Source of the DNA: Aquimonas sp002352135
GTDB taxonomy: Bacteria > Pseudomonadota > Gammaproteobacteria > Xanthomonadales > Xanthomonadaceae
NCBI GenBank assembly: GCA_035440755.1
Contig: DAORND010000003.1
Span: 26,025-90,024 of the forward strand
Direction: 5' to 3'
Length of the DNA stretch: 64,000 nucleotides
Of this stretch, positions 36,201 to 44,481 are shown one piece after another (the stretch's first letter is position 1; the number at the start of each line of letters is the position of its first letter). The position numbers were made by a program, and so were the translations under genes. A model generated the notes under the pieces. The model saw only the letters and a program-made list of their open reading frames with translations. It was not told where the DNA came from and did no database searches.

Positions 36201-39200
36201 GCAATCCGGGCCTGTTCAGCAGCGCGCCCGCCATTGCCAGCAACGGTCAACTGAGCTTCACGCCGGTGGCGAACGTCAGTGGTGTGGCTAGCTTGAGTAT
36301 CGCTCTGCGTGACAACGGCGGCACGGCGAATGGTGGAGACGACGAGAGTGATCCAGTGGCGCTGCAGATCAACGTGCAGTCGGTCAACGATGCGCCGAGC
36401 TTCGCGATCCCTGCGACCGCGCCCACAGTTCTCGAGAACACGGGTGCGCAGACGGTGAGTGGCTTTGCGACCGGCATGAGTGCGGGGCCGGCCGATGAGT
36501 CCGCGCAATCCCTTGACTTCGTCGAGAACGTCACCGCAACAACCGGCTCGCTGACATTTGCCGCGCTACCCAACATTGACCCACTGACTGGCGCATTGAC
36601 CTACACCGCGACCGACAATACATCCGGTACCGCGACGGTTAGCGTCGTGTTGAGTGACAACGGCGGAACTGCGAATGGAGGCGCCGACACATCCGCCGCG
36701 CAGGTTTTCACCATCGACGTGCAGTTCGTGAACGATCCGCCGACCTTCGTTGGTGGCGGCAACGTTACCGTCGATGAAGATTCGGCGGCCTACGATGCCA
36801 TCTGGGCGACATTGATTGACGACGGTGATAGCGGCGTGACTCAGGGCCTCAGCTTCCTCGTTCAAAGCAATGACAATCCGAGCCTGTTCAGTGTGGCCCC
36901 TGCCATCAATGCCACAACGGGGAATCTGAGCTTCAGTCTGGCCGCCAATGCCAATGGAACCGCCAACCTGACCGTTGCGTTGCAGGACGACGGTACGGGT
37001 GCCAACACCTCTGGGCAGGTGAGCTTCAGCATTATCGTCAATCCGGTAAACGATGCACCTTTGGTGACGCCACCGACCAACGTGGCGGTAACACGCCATA
37101 TCGGTCGTAGCTTGGCCGCCGCCAGCGCGGAGGGATTATTGGCGAACGTCACCGACAGCGCCGATGGTGCCGGTGGCTCGCCATTTGCTGTCACCGCGCA
37201 GACTGCCGCCGCTACAACCAATGGTGGCCGCGTCACCGTGGCGAGTGATGGCGCATGGAGCTACGAGCCCCCCGCAGGCTCGACGACCACCGACAGCTTT
37301 GACTATGAAGTCTGCGACAGCGGTGTTCCCTTGCCCGCGGCCTGCACCACCGTCACCGCGACGATTGCACTGTCAGGTACTGTCGTCTGGTTCGTCGATG
37401 CCTCGGCGGCACCGGGTGGCGATGGCACCTTGGCCAAGCCCTTCCAGACCATTGCTGCCGCAGTGACGGCGGCTGCTGCCAATGGACGCATCTTCGTCGT
37501 CAGTGGCACCTACAGTGGCGGCATCACTTTGCTGGCCGGGCAGCAGTTGATTGGGCAAGGCGTGAGTGTGGCCAGTGCCACCAGTTTTGACGCGTTGTTC
37601 GGAATTTCGCCGCCTTCGGGTAGTGCAGCCCGTCCCGTCATCGGCGGCACGCGACCAATCCTTACGACAGCCGCTGGCGATGCGATCACGCTTGGCAACG
37701 GCGACACGGTCCGCGGACTTGAGATTGGCAACACGGCGGGTGTCGGCATCGTGGGCGCCAATTTTGGCACTCTGACGCTGGGTGACAATGTCATCAGTGG
37801 TACTGGTCAGGCACTGAGTCTCAGTACTGGCACGCTGGCTCAGGCATCCGCGGCAAATGCGTTCGATTCAATCACATCGACCAGCGGTAGCAACAACATT
37901 GTGTTGTCGACAGTTGGTGGAACGGCCAACTTTGGAACCGGCGCGCTGTCGGGCGCGACCGGTACGGCCTTCCAGTTCAGCACGGGGACGGCGACCCTCA
38001 ACTACGCGGGCTCGATCAGCAAGACAAGCGCCGGTCGCTTGATCGATATCGACGGTGCGGGTGCTGCCAATTTGACCGTGAGTGGTGATCTGGCCTGTTC
38101 GGCGAGTTGCGGCAGCGGCGCGGGGAATCAGGGTCTGCGGGTCAATGGACGCACTGGCGGCGCGTACACGTTCAGTGGTGCCAACAAGACCTTCACCGGC
38201 ACCAGCACCAACCCCGCATTGCAGTTCACCTCGAACACGGGTGCCACGATTGCCTTCAGCGCCGCCACAACGCTGGGCATGACCGGCAATGCTCTGGCAG
38301 GGACGGCCATCAGTGCGACGGGCGGTGGCACCTTGACCTTGAATGGAACCTTGGACATCACGACAGCCGGTGGGCGTGCCATGGTGATCTCGGGCATGAC
38401 TCTGGGCGGGACGACAACAGGCACGTTCTTCACCAATGGTGCCTTGGGTGCAGGCGTGACGGTCATCGACATCCAGAGCAGCGCGACCTCAGGCAGCTTC
38501 GTGCTAGGCTCGACCCTGACGCTCGATCACGATGATCTCGGTGAGAGCGGCGGCGGCATCAATCTGGTCAACAACACCGGAACCTGGTCGTTCCCGCGTG
38601 CCATACGCATTTCGACAACGGCCGTCACGGCGTTGCGGGCGAGCAATGCGGGAACGCTCACCTTTGGCGAGACCGTTCGCGGCCAGTTGGTCGCCTTTGG
38701 TGTACCGGCACTGGATGTGCAGAACACCACCATTGGCGCGGCGGGCCTGAATGCGGAGCGTATCGACGCAGGCACCAGTGGCATCGGTATCGTGTTGAAC
38801 AACACCGGTGCGTCGGGTGGCTTGACGGTGACCGGAACCGGGATGACTGCTGGCTCGGGCGGCACCATTCAGAATGGCAGCACCGGCATCAGCCTCACCA
38901 ATACGCGCAGCGTCTCGCTGTCGAACATGCAGTTGAATGGCTTCAGCGACTACGCGATTCGTGGCAGCGGCGTGGTGGGTTTCAGCCTGACGGGCACCAC
39001 GGTCAGCGGCATCAATGGCGATGATGCGGGTGCCGACGAGGGGTCGATCCGCTTCACCGAATTGACCGGCGTGGCCTCGATCACCGGCTGCAACATCAGC
39101 GGTGCGGTCGAACACAATGTGCAGGTGGTGAACACGTCGGGTCTGCTGGATCGCTTGACCGTCACGGGGACCACCTTTGGCAGCATGAATGCCACGACCG

Positions 39201-40081
39201 GCAGTGATGGCCTTTTGATCGAAACCCAGGGCACCGCGGTGATCAATGCGACGGTTAGCAACAACACCTTCACCTACGCGATTGGCGACCACTTCCAGTT
39301 CTCGGTGAACTCTTCCACGACCAATGATGTGATTTTCAGCAACAACGTGCTGAGCAATGCAGGCACGGCGGTCAGTGGCGGCGGCGGCGTGCGTCTGATT
39401 GGCGGTAGCAACGCGGGACCGATCAACGCGAGTCTGAGCTACGACGTGCTGAACAACACGATTCGGGATTCGCGTGGAACGGCCATTGCGGTAAACAAGT
39501 TGGGGGGCAGTGGCGTCTTCGCTGGCGTCATTCAGGGCAATACCGTGGGTGTTGCCGGGACCGTGAATTCAGGTTCGTCGGAAGGTTCGGCCTATTTCCA
39601 GATTCACGACAATGCGGGTGAACACAACAGCGCGGTGCGCAGCAATGTCGCCTACCAGTACGCCAACTACGGCATTTACCTGCAGGCCGGTGGTAGCGGC
39701 ACCGTCGGTAGCGGCATTTTCCACAACACCATTACCGGCAACACAGTGGCCAACCCTGGAAACGCTGTGTTTCCCAAGAACGGCGTTCATCTGAATGCTG
39801 GATCGACGGCGGGAGACACCTATGCCCTGTGCACGGACGTGGGCGGCGCGGGCGCGTTGTCGAATACCTTGACGAGCAGCGGCACCGATGGCGGAACCGA
39901 CCTGCGCGTGCGTCACCGCCAGAACACCACGGTACGGCTGCCGGGCTATGGCGGAGGGGTTTATGACACCGCTGCGGTCCAGACCTTCAAGTCAGGAAGG
40001 AACGTGCTTGGAACTGTCTCGGCAGCGACATCCAGCACCGGCGGTGGATATGTTGGAGGCGCAGCATGTACCCAGCCCTGA
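33239..40081 (+). CDS. Giant secreted protein with cadherin-like modules and beta-helix
   Basis: About 2280 residues. A signal peptide (1-23, MRNGLIGKVAGVMCLLLAG) is followed by a small domain, then at 161-187 an IPTL-CTERM-like hydrophobic segment (IPGTTTWGLLLLA ... VARRH) and a second hydrophobic stretch at about 191-213, all unusually N-terminal. A cadherin-like domain is at about 368-480. Five or more roughly 110-residue modules (about 480-1330) repeat VNDAPSF, FTPxANxNG and LRDNGGTANGG. From about 1382 (WFVDASAAPGGDGTLAKP) it is a right-handed beta-helix of the pectate-lyase-like type. No C-terminal sorting or type I secretion signal is seen. It likely acts as a surface adhesin or scaffold with the downstream collar genes. 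The start ATG at 33239 fits the signal peptide. Confidence 0.8.
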   Translation: MRNGLIGKVAGVMCLLLAGASNAATYSVYIDSDNDVSTGCAVSTAAGNAAGMDWRLTANSSDEPPAVSGLTLAECVGGSFGAGTAAGGAYPIGFDRIAGTTDIVELAFARELITGDVATDWNLFFVAESSLLGAVDVAGPVLVPALGRPLLPDPVPQPAVIPGTTTWGLLLLAMAVGLLTVWVARRHPGMLVWVLVIGGSSMLGIAWAANYLLDGEIADWDVPAVLSDASGDPTADEPQVDLLAGFAVRAGNQIFFRMDVRETRLPVILQPRLVSSLATPENTANSTVIGSLRNSTSGLAGLLTFSLQSQTPSNGFAVASNGDVSVADSAQLDFETRPSFTLQTRVGLTAVPALSIAHPVTVALGDVNEAPTVNDQAFSVFENDPNGTVLGSVVATDQDAGTAGQLSYAVTGGSGQAAFTVNASTGQVSVSNAAAFNLGGSPYTLNLTVTDGGAPGLSDTAVLTITVQDVNNAPSFTAGPAVVVNEDTPYSATWATAIDDGDPAAQTLTFQISANTNPALFQIAPALGADGTLSFTPTANANGSATMSVVLRDNGGTANGGVDTSTAQTLSITVTPQNDAPVVDLNGPAAGAGFSASFTEGAGSVAIVDAAALTVVDIDSTQLQRADAVLASVPDGAQESLLTDTTGTGLVATYTSGTGTLSIVGNATLADYQTVLRRLRYDNASTNPTTIARNVVINAVDLEGAMSVPVTSVVSVAAVNTPPSFTAGGNVTVLEDASAVNQAWATAISDGDGGGQTLNFEIVSNSNTALFAAGPAINASTGNLSFTPAANANGSASVVVRLRDNGGGSDVSPTASFDITLTAVNDAPSATVPANAPAALENSGAQTVAGFVTAISAGPADEAAQSLTPSTLVQSTTGTLNFAVAPSINATSGTLTYTPAADTSGSAVVRLTLQDNGGTANGGVDTSINYDFTVTVSGVNSTPVFTPGAASVTVNEDSGAYTAAWATGIDDGDADEVQVVNFVVLSNSNPGLFSSAPAIASNGQLSFTPVANVSGVASLSIALRDNGGTANGGDDESDPVALQINVQSVNDAPSFAIPATAPTVLENTGAQTVSGFATGMSAGPADESAQSLDFVENVTATTGSLTFAALPNIDPLTGALTYTATDNTSGTATVSVVLSDNGGTANGGADTSAAQVFTIDVQFVNDPPTFVGGGNVTVDEDSAAYDAIWATLIDDGDSGVTQGLSFLVQSNDNPSLFSVAPAINATTGNLSFSLAANANGTANLTVALQDDGTGANTSGQVSFSIIVNPVNDAPLVTPPTNVAVTRHIGRSLAAASAEGLLANVTDSADGAGGSPFAVTAQTAAATTNGGRVTVASDGAWSYEPPAGSTTTDSFDYEVCDSGVPLPAACTTVTATIALSGTVVWFVDASAAPGGDGTLAKPFQTIAAAVTAAAANGRIFVVSGTYSGGITLLAGQQLIGQGVSVASATSFDALFGISPPSGSAARPVIGGTRPILTTAAGDAITLGNGDTVRGLEIGNTAGVGIVGANFGTLTLGDNVISGTGQALSLSTGTLAQASAANAFDSITSTSGSNNIVLSTVGGTANFGTGALSGATGTAFQFSTGTATLNYAGSISKTSAGRLIDIDGAGAANLTVSGDLACSASCGSGAGNQGLRVNGRTGGAYTFSGANKTFTGTSTNPALQFTSNTGATIAFSAATTLGMTGNALAGTAISATGGGTLTLNGTLDITTAGGRAMVISGMTLGGTTTGTFFTNGALGAGVTVIDIQSSATSGSFVLGSTLTLDHDDLGESGGGINLVNNTGTWSFPRAIRISTTAVTALRASNAGTLTFGETVRGQLVAFGVPALDVQNTTIGAAGLNAERIDAGTSGIGIVLNNTGASGGLTVTGTGMTAGSGGTIQNGSTGISLTNTRSVSLSNMQLNGFSDYAIRGSGVVGFSLTGTTVSGINGDDAGADEGSIRFTELTGVASITGCNISGAVEHNVQVVNTSGLLDRLTVTGTTFGSMNATTGSDGLLIETQGTAVINATVSNNTFTYAIGDHFQFSVNSSTTNDVIFSNNVLSNAGTAVSGGGGVRLIGGSNAGPINASLSYDVLNNTIRDSRGTAIAVNKLGGSGVFAGVIQGNTVGVAGTVNSGSSEGSAYFQIHDNAGEHNSAVRSNVAYQYANYGIYLQAGGSGTVGSGIFHNTITGNTVANPGNAVFPKNGVHLNAGSTAGDTYALCTDVGGAGALSNTLTSSGTDGGTDLRVRHRQNTTVRLPGYGGGVYDTAAVQTFKSGRNVLGTVSAATSSTGGGYVGGAACTQP
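34670..37060 (+). repeat. Tandem coding repeats (~330-350 bp) in the giant protein
   Basis: The phrase DNGGTANGG is encoded near 34895, 35981, 36311 and 36656, with variants DNGGGSD near 35648 and DDGTGAN near 36990. The spacing of roughly 330-345 bp matches one cadherin-like module. Nucleotide identity between copies is clear but imperfect, so these are diverged tandem modules rather than recent duplications. Confidence 0.8.
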
Positions 40082-40138
40082 GTCTGTTCAGCGACCTCAC
40101 GCGGAACCACGCCAAATCAATCAACCACGGAGTGCGTC

Positions 40139-40639
40139 ATGGCTGAGCCATTTCTGTCGGAAATCCGCCTGATGAGTTTTTCGTTCGCGCCGCAGGGTTG
40201 GGCACTCTGTAATGGGCAGCTTCTGCCCATCAATCAGAATCAGGCATTGTTTTCCCTGCTCGGCACGACCTTTGGTGGGGACGGGCGGGTGAACTTCGCC
40301 TTGCCGGACTTTCGTGGGCGCGTTCCCATCCATGTGGGTTCGGGCCACACCTTGGGTGAACGCAGTGGAGAGCAAGCCCATACGCTGAGCATTGCCGAGA
40401 TGCCGACGCACTCGCATACCTTGCGCGCGTCGTCGTCCAGCACGGGAACTGTAGCGGTGCCGACCAACAACTTCCTCGCTCCTGTCAGCAACACTTACGG
40501 CTCGGCGACCAACCTGGTGGCGATGGCGCCGTCATCCATCGCCAACGTGGGCGGCAGTCAGGCCCACTTGAACATGCAGCCGTTTCTGACCATCAGTTTC
40601 TGCATTGCCCTGCAGGGTATCTTCCCCTCACCCACCTGA
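40139..40639 (+). CDS. Phage tail collar domain (MdpB-type) protein, copy 1
   Basis: 166-residue protein with a phage tail collar domain (PF07484-type): MAEPFLSEIRLMSFSFAPQ, GWALCNGQLLPINQNQALF, SLLGTTFGGDGRVNFALPD and FRGRVPIH. It ends NMQPFLTISFCIALQGIFPSPT. No signal peptide. First of three tandem copies following the giant gene by 57 bases. Chromosomal microcystin-dependent-protein relatives of this kind are common, but their function is unknown. No capsid, tape-measure or baseplate genes are nearby, so this is not a prophage remnant by context. Confidence 0.9.
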   Translation: MAEPFLSEIRLMSFSFAPQGWALCNGQLLPINQNQALFSLLGTTFGGDGRVNFALPDFRGRVPIHVGSGHTLGERSGEQAHTLSIAEMPTHSHTLRASSSSTGTVAVPTNNFLAPVSNTYGSATNLVAMAPSSIANVGGSQAHLNMQPFLTISFCIALQGIFPSPT

Positions 40640-40691
40640 TCCAATTCCGTGCGCGATTCTCGAACCCGCGCACCTCATTGAGGTATTCACG

Positions 40692-41198
40692 ATGGCACAA
40701 CCTTATGTTGGTGAGATCCGGATGTTCGCGGGCAATTTCGCGCCCGCTGGATGGGAGTTCTGTAGTGGTCAGTTGCTGCCGATTTCCGAGAACGAAACCC
40801 TGTTCCAGTTGATCGGCACGACCTACGGTGGTGATGGTGAGTCAACCTTCGCCCTGCCTGACTTGCGTGGGCGATTACCCATTCATCAAGGCAACGGCTT
40901 CATCCTTGCCGAGACGGGAGGTGCCGAGGAGGTCACGCTGACGGTCAATCAGATCCCGTCGCACACCCATCCACAATTGGCGCGTGGCAGCAGTGGCAGT
41001 GACAGCTCGCCTGCTGGGACGGTGTTGGCGCAGACCGATGGCACGATCCAGCCCTATATCAGTGACTCCGCGTCGGTGAACATGAATCCTGCCAGCGTCA
41101 CCCCGGTCGGGGGCAGTCAGCCACACACCAATATGCAGCCTTACCTGTGTGTCAGTTTCATCATCTCGTTGTTCGGCATCTTCCCCTCGCCGACCTGA
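40692..41198 (+). CDS. Phage tail collar domain (MdpB-type) protein, copy 2
   Basis: 168-residue paralogue of the preceding gene: MAQPYVGEIRMFAGNFAPAG, GWEFCSGQLLPISENETLF, LIGTTYGGDGESTFALPD and LRGRLPIHQG, ending NMQPYLCVSFIISLFGIFPSPT. The variable region between HTH and the end differs from copy 1. The ATG at 40692 is chosen because the family starts at MAQPYVGE and the longer frame overlaps copy 1. Same spacing as copies 1 and 3, so one operon. Confidence 0.9.
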   Translation: MAQPYVGEIRMFAGNFAPAGWEFCSGQLLPISENETLFQLIGTTYGGDGESTFALPDLRGRLPIHQGNGFILAETGGAEEVTLTVNQIPSHTHPQLARGSSGSDSSPAGTVLAQTDGTIQPYISDSASVNMNPASVTPVGGSQPHTNMQPYLCVSFIISLFGIFPSPT

Positions 41199-41209
41199 AG
41201 GACTCGATC

Positions 41210-41731
41210 ATGGCCGATCCGTTTGTTGCTGAAATCCGCATGTTCCCCTTCAACTTCGCGCCGCGTGGTTGGGCTTTCTGCGACGGGCAGTTGCTGCCTC
41301 TGTCGCAGAACACGGCACTGTTTTCGTTGTTGGGGACGACCTACGGCGGCAATGGCAAGTCGAATTTTGCCCTGCCGAATCTACAAGGACGCGCGCCCAT
41401 GCATCCGGGACAAGGTCCTGGCTTGAGTCTGCATGACTTGGGCGAAACCGGTGGAGTCGAGACTGTCACCTTGCTGGAGTCGGAAATCCCCTCGCACTCC
41501 CACGCACAGCGCGCTGCGATTGATCCGGGCGACCTGTTTGCACCGACCAACAATGCGTTGGCCACCTCGGTCGGGGCGACGATTTATCAGCCCAGCAGTG
41601 CGCAACTGGTCAACATGTCCGCTCAGTCGCTGGCACCTTCGGGAAGTGATCAGCCGCACAACAACATGCAGCCCTATCTCACCGTCAACTTCTGCATCGC
41701 CATGCAGGGCGTGTTTCCGCCGCGCACTTGA
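41210..41731 (+). CDS. Phage tail collar domain (MdpB-type) protein, copy 3
   Basis: 173-residue third paralogue: MADPFVAEIRMFPFNFAPRG, GWAFCDGQLLPLSQNTALF, LLGTTYGGNGKSNFALPN and LQGRAPMHPG, ending NMQPYLTVNFCIAMQGVFPPRT. The start at 41210 follows copy 2 by 11 bases. The three proteins share ends and differ in the middle, which suggests a mixed complex, perhaps a heterotrimer, as inference. Confidence 0.9.
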   Translation: MADPFVAEIRMFPFNFAPRGWAFCDGQLLPLSQNTALFSLLGTTYGGNGKSNFALPNLQGRAPMHPGQGPGLSLHDLGETGGVETVTLLESEIPSHSHAQRAAIDPGDLFAPTNNALATSVGATIYQPSSAQLVNMSAQSLAPSGSDQPHNNMQPYLTVNFCIAMQGVFPPRT

Positions 41732-41739
41732 GGATCGAC

Positions 41740-42423
41740 ATGAAACCTATCCATAGCCCACAGCGGCGGCGACTATTGCAGACCATGGGTGCAGGCCTGC
41801 CCGCCGTCATTGTCTCGCCCTTGACATTGGCCGAGACGGTGACGGGATTGAACGCTTCGGACACGCGGTTTGTGCTGTATCACCGGACCGCAGAAGGTGA
41901 TTCCTATCGTCGCTGGACTGCATCGGGCTCGGCGACATCGGCTGGATTGCTGGAAGTGCAGTTGCGCCCACTTGGGTTCGTCGAGCAGGGCGGGATCGGC
42001 GACTGGTCATTGGATGCGATGCTGGCGACGCCCGATGCGGCACCGAGTGCGTTCACCGCCTGGCGATATCTGAGCCAAGGTCCTGAATTCGGAAGCCGAC
42101 GTGCACGCTTCGTGGTGGGCGCGCGGCAGTGGCGTGGTGCCCATGTGCGCTATCGCGAGCCGGACGCCGAGGCAGAGCGGGTGCAATACCTGCCCTTGGT
42201 GCAGGAAGGCGGTGCCGATCTTGCGCTGGGAGACTATCTGTTGCTGCGTCTGCCCTCGAATCACCACGCCGAGTCGCTCGACGTCGCGGCCCTTCCTGCG
42301 CTCGGCATCAGCGCCGGACTGGCCTTTACAGTGCGCACCTGGGCGGAGCCCGCCGCCGAGATCGACCGTGCCGATCTGGCTGCGATCCGTGCTGCGCACG
42401 CGCCGGTTGATCATCTGGCCTGA
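41740..42423 (+). CDS. Small protein with Tat-like signal, collar cluster
   Basis: 227-residue protein of unknown family. Its N-terminus SPQRRRLLQTMGAGLPAVIV resembles a twin-arginine signal (RRxLL followed by a hydrophobic stretch), which predicts export of a folded protein. The rest is rich in beta-strand-like sequence (FVLYHRTAEGDSYRRWTASG ... LLEVQLRPLGF). It starts 9 bases after collar copy 3 and ends 3 bases before the GNAT gene, so it belongs to the operon. Confidence 0.75.
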   Translation: MKPIHSPQRRRLLQTMGAGLPAVIVSPLTLAETVTGLNASDTRFVLYHRTAEGDSYRRWTASGSATSAGLLEVQLRPLGFVEQGGIGDWSLDAMLATPDAAPSAFTAWRYLSQGPEFGSRRARFVVGARQWRGAHVRYREPDAEAERVQYLPLVQEGGADLALGDYLLLRLPSNHHAESLDVAALPALGISAGLAFTVRTWAEPAAEIDRADLAAIRAAHAPVDHLA

Positions 42424-42426
42424 TCG

Positions 42427-42960
42427 GTGACGCGGCTTGCCGATGTCTTGAACGCCGACTGGTCGGGCAAGCCGCGTGGCCTGTTTTTTCGCGACGAAAC
42501 GCCAGACGACCGTGAGGTTGCGATGGCCTTGTATCGCAGCGTACGCGAGCCCGAGCTGGCCCTGACCAGCTGGGACGAGCCAATGCGTCGCGCCTTCGTC
42601 GCGCAGCAGTTTGACGCGCAGGCGGCGCAGTATCGCCAGCACTATCCCGGCGCGGAGTTTCTGTTGCTACAGCTTGGCGACGCGGTCATCGGTCGGCTGT
42701 ATCTGCATCGCACGCAGCGGGAGCTGCGTTTGATGGAGGTAACCTTGCAGCCGTCCGAGCGTGGTAAGGGGCTTGGGACCGCGCTGACCAAGGCGCTGTT
42801 GACTATCGCGGATCAGCAGCAGTTGCCTGTGACCCTGCACGTCGAGCCCTTCAATCCGGCTTATCGGCTGTATCAACGTCTGGGCTTCACCAAGCTACGT
42901 GAGCACAACTACTACCACTTCATGCAGCGCCTGCCGATCATTGCCGATACATCGCGTTGA
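42427..42960 (+). CDS. GNAT family N-acetyltransferase, collar cluster
   Basis: 177-residue acetyltransferase. GNAT motif A is VTLQPSERGKGLGTALTKALL; motif B NPAYRLYQRLGFTKL. The start is GTG at 42427, only 3 bases after the previous stop, without a good ribosome-binding site, which suggests translational coupling. GNAT genes recur next to MdpB-type collar genes in other genomes, so acetylation of a cluster protein is a reasonable guess. Confidence 0.87.
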   Translation: MTRLADVLNADWSGKPRGLFFRDETPDDREVAMALYRSVREPELALTSWDEPMRRAFVAQQFDAQAAQYRQHYPGAEFLLLQLGDAVIGRLYLHRTQRELRLMEVTLQPSERGKGLGTALTKALLTIADQQQLPVTLHVEPFNPAYRLYQRLGFTKLREHNYYHFMQRLPIIADTSR

Positions 42961-43029
42961 GCGCGTGTTGCGGCGTGCGATCATTCGTGGTGGTGCGATG
43001 TATCGCGAGGCGCGTTCGGAAGGGGTCTC

Positions 43030-44481
43030 ATGCAAGGAATGACGATCGAGCAATGGCTGTGGGTGCTTGTCTGCCTGGCCGTCGTATTCATCATTGGCTT
43101 GCTGATTGCTCTGTTCCGGCGTATCACGCCGACAGCGGATCTGCGCCCGGATCTGCAACAGCTTCGCGACGATCTGGAGCGCAATGAACGTGGCTTGCGT
43201 GACGAGTGGCGTGAAGGTCAGCGCATGGCGCGTGAGGAGCAGGCCACCACTTGGATGCGACTGGAGACGGCGCTCCGCCAGCAATGGGATTCCGCCGCCC
43301 ATTCGCAGCAACAGCGCAGCGACGTGATGGCGCAGCGGCTGGACCAATTCACGCAACGCACCGATCTGCGTCTGGAAGGACTGCGCCAGAGCCTCACTGA
43401 AGACGCCCGTCGAGGCCGCGAGGAAAGTGCCGAAACCCTCAAGCGATTCGGTGATTCGCTGGATCAGCGCGTGTTGTCGCTGACCCAGCAGAACGATCAA
43501 CGCTTGATCGAAGTGCGCGCCACCTTGGAATCGCGCTTGAAGGACATCCAAGCCGACAGTGCCGCCAAGCTGGAACAGATGCGCGCCACGGTCGATGAGA
43601 AGTTGCAGCGCACCCTGGAAACCCGCCTCGGTGAGAGCTTCAAGCAGGTTTCCGAGCGCCTGGAGCAGGTGCATCGCGGGCTCGGCGAAATGCAGACCCT
43701 GGCGCAGGGCGTCGGCGATCTCAAACGCGTGCTCGGTAACGTCAAGACGCGCGGCACCTATGGCGAAGTGCAGCTCGGCGCGCTGCTGGAACAAGTGCTG
43801 ACCAGCGAGCAATACGCGGCCAACATCGCCACGGTGCCGGGCAGCAACGAGCGTGTGGAGTTTGCCCTGCGCCTGCCCGGGCACACTCAGGACACCCCGG
43901 TTTGGCTGCCTATCGATGCCAAGTTTCCGCGTGAGGACTACGAGCGCTTGCTGGATGCACAGGAGCGCGCCGATCCCGAGGCCGCCGCCATCGCAGGCAA
44001 GGCCTTGGAACTGCGCGTGCGCGAGGAGGCGCGGCGCATTCGCGACAAGTACATCGCCCCGCCGCACACCACCGACTTCGGTTTGCTGTTCCTGCCCACC
44101 GAGGGACTCTATGCCGAAGTGATCCGGCGTCCCGGCCTGTTCGAGTTGCTGCAGCGCGAGTTCCGCATCACCTTGGCCGGACCAACCACGCTGAGCGCCT
44201 TGCTCAACAGTCTGCAAATGGGGTTTCGGACCTTGGCGATCGAGAAACGCAGCAGCGAGGTCTGGCAACTGCTGGGCGCCGTCAAGAACGAGTTCGGCAA
44301 GTTCGGCGATGTGTTGGACAAAACACAGAGACAACTGGATACGGTCGCCAAGAGCATTGGTCAGGCCAATACCCGGACGCGCGCCATCGAGCGCAGGTTG
44401 CGCGATGTGGAAGTCTTGCCCGGCACACCGGCACTGGGTTTGGAGAGTCCGGATGGCGACACCGATGAGGACCCGTCATGA
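43030..44481 (+). CDS. rmuC: DNA recombination protein RmuC
   Basis: 483-residue protein with an N-terminal membrane anchor (WLWVLVCLAVVFIIGLLIALF), a long coiled coil to about residue 220 (many Leu/Glu/Arg heptads) and the RmuC nuclease-like domain from about 230 (GDLKRVLGNVKTRGTYGEV, LPIDAKFPREDYERLLDA). RmuC limits inversions between short repeats, and may act as a nuclease. It overlaps the GloB-like gene as ATGA. Confidence 0.92.
   Translation: MQGMTIEQWLWVLVCLAVVFIIGLLIALFRRITPTADLRPDLQQLRDDLERNERGLRDEWREGQRMAREEQATTWMRLETALRQQWDSAAHSQQQRSDVMAQRLDQFTQRTDLRLEGLRQSLTEDARRGREESAETLKRFGDSLDQRVLSLTQQNDQRLIEVRATLESRLKDIQADSAAKLEQMRATVDEKLQRTLETRLGESFKQVSERLEQVHRGLGEMQTLAQGVGDLKRVLGNVKTRGTYGEVQLGALLEQVLTSEQYAANIATVPGSNERVEFALRLPGHTQDTPVWLPIDAKFPREDYERLLDAQERADPEAAAIAGKALELRVREEARRIRDKYIAPPHTTDFGLLFLPTEGLYAEVIRRPGLFELLQREFRITLAGPTTLSALLNSLQMGFRTLAIEKRSSEVWQLLGAVKNEFGKFGDVLDKTQRQLDTVAKSIGQANTRTRAIERRLRDVEVLPGTPALGLESPDGDTDEDPS

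Noticed and set aside
33239..40081. RTX or T1SS adhesin
   Set aside because: No GGxGxDxUx nonapeptides and no glycine-rich C-terminal secretion signal were seen.
40139..41731. Prophage or tailocin remnant
   Set aside because: Only collar-domain proteins are present; no tail tube, sheath, tape-measure, lysis or integrase genes, and flanks are housekeeping genes.
42895..44334. Minus-strand frame of about 480 codons opposite rmuC
   Set aside because: Leucine/glutamine-rich composition of an antisense coiled coil; rmuC is the real gene.
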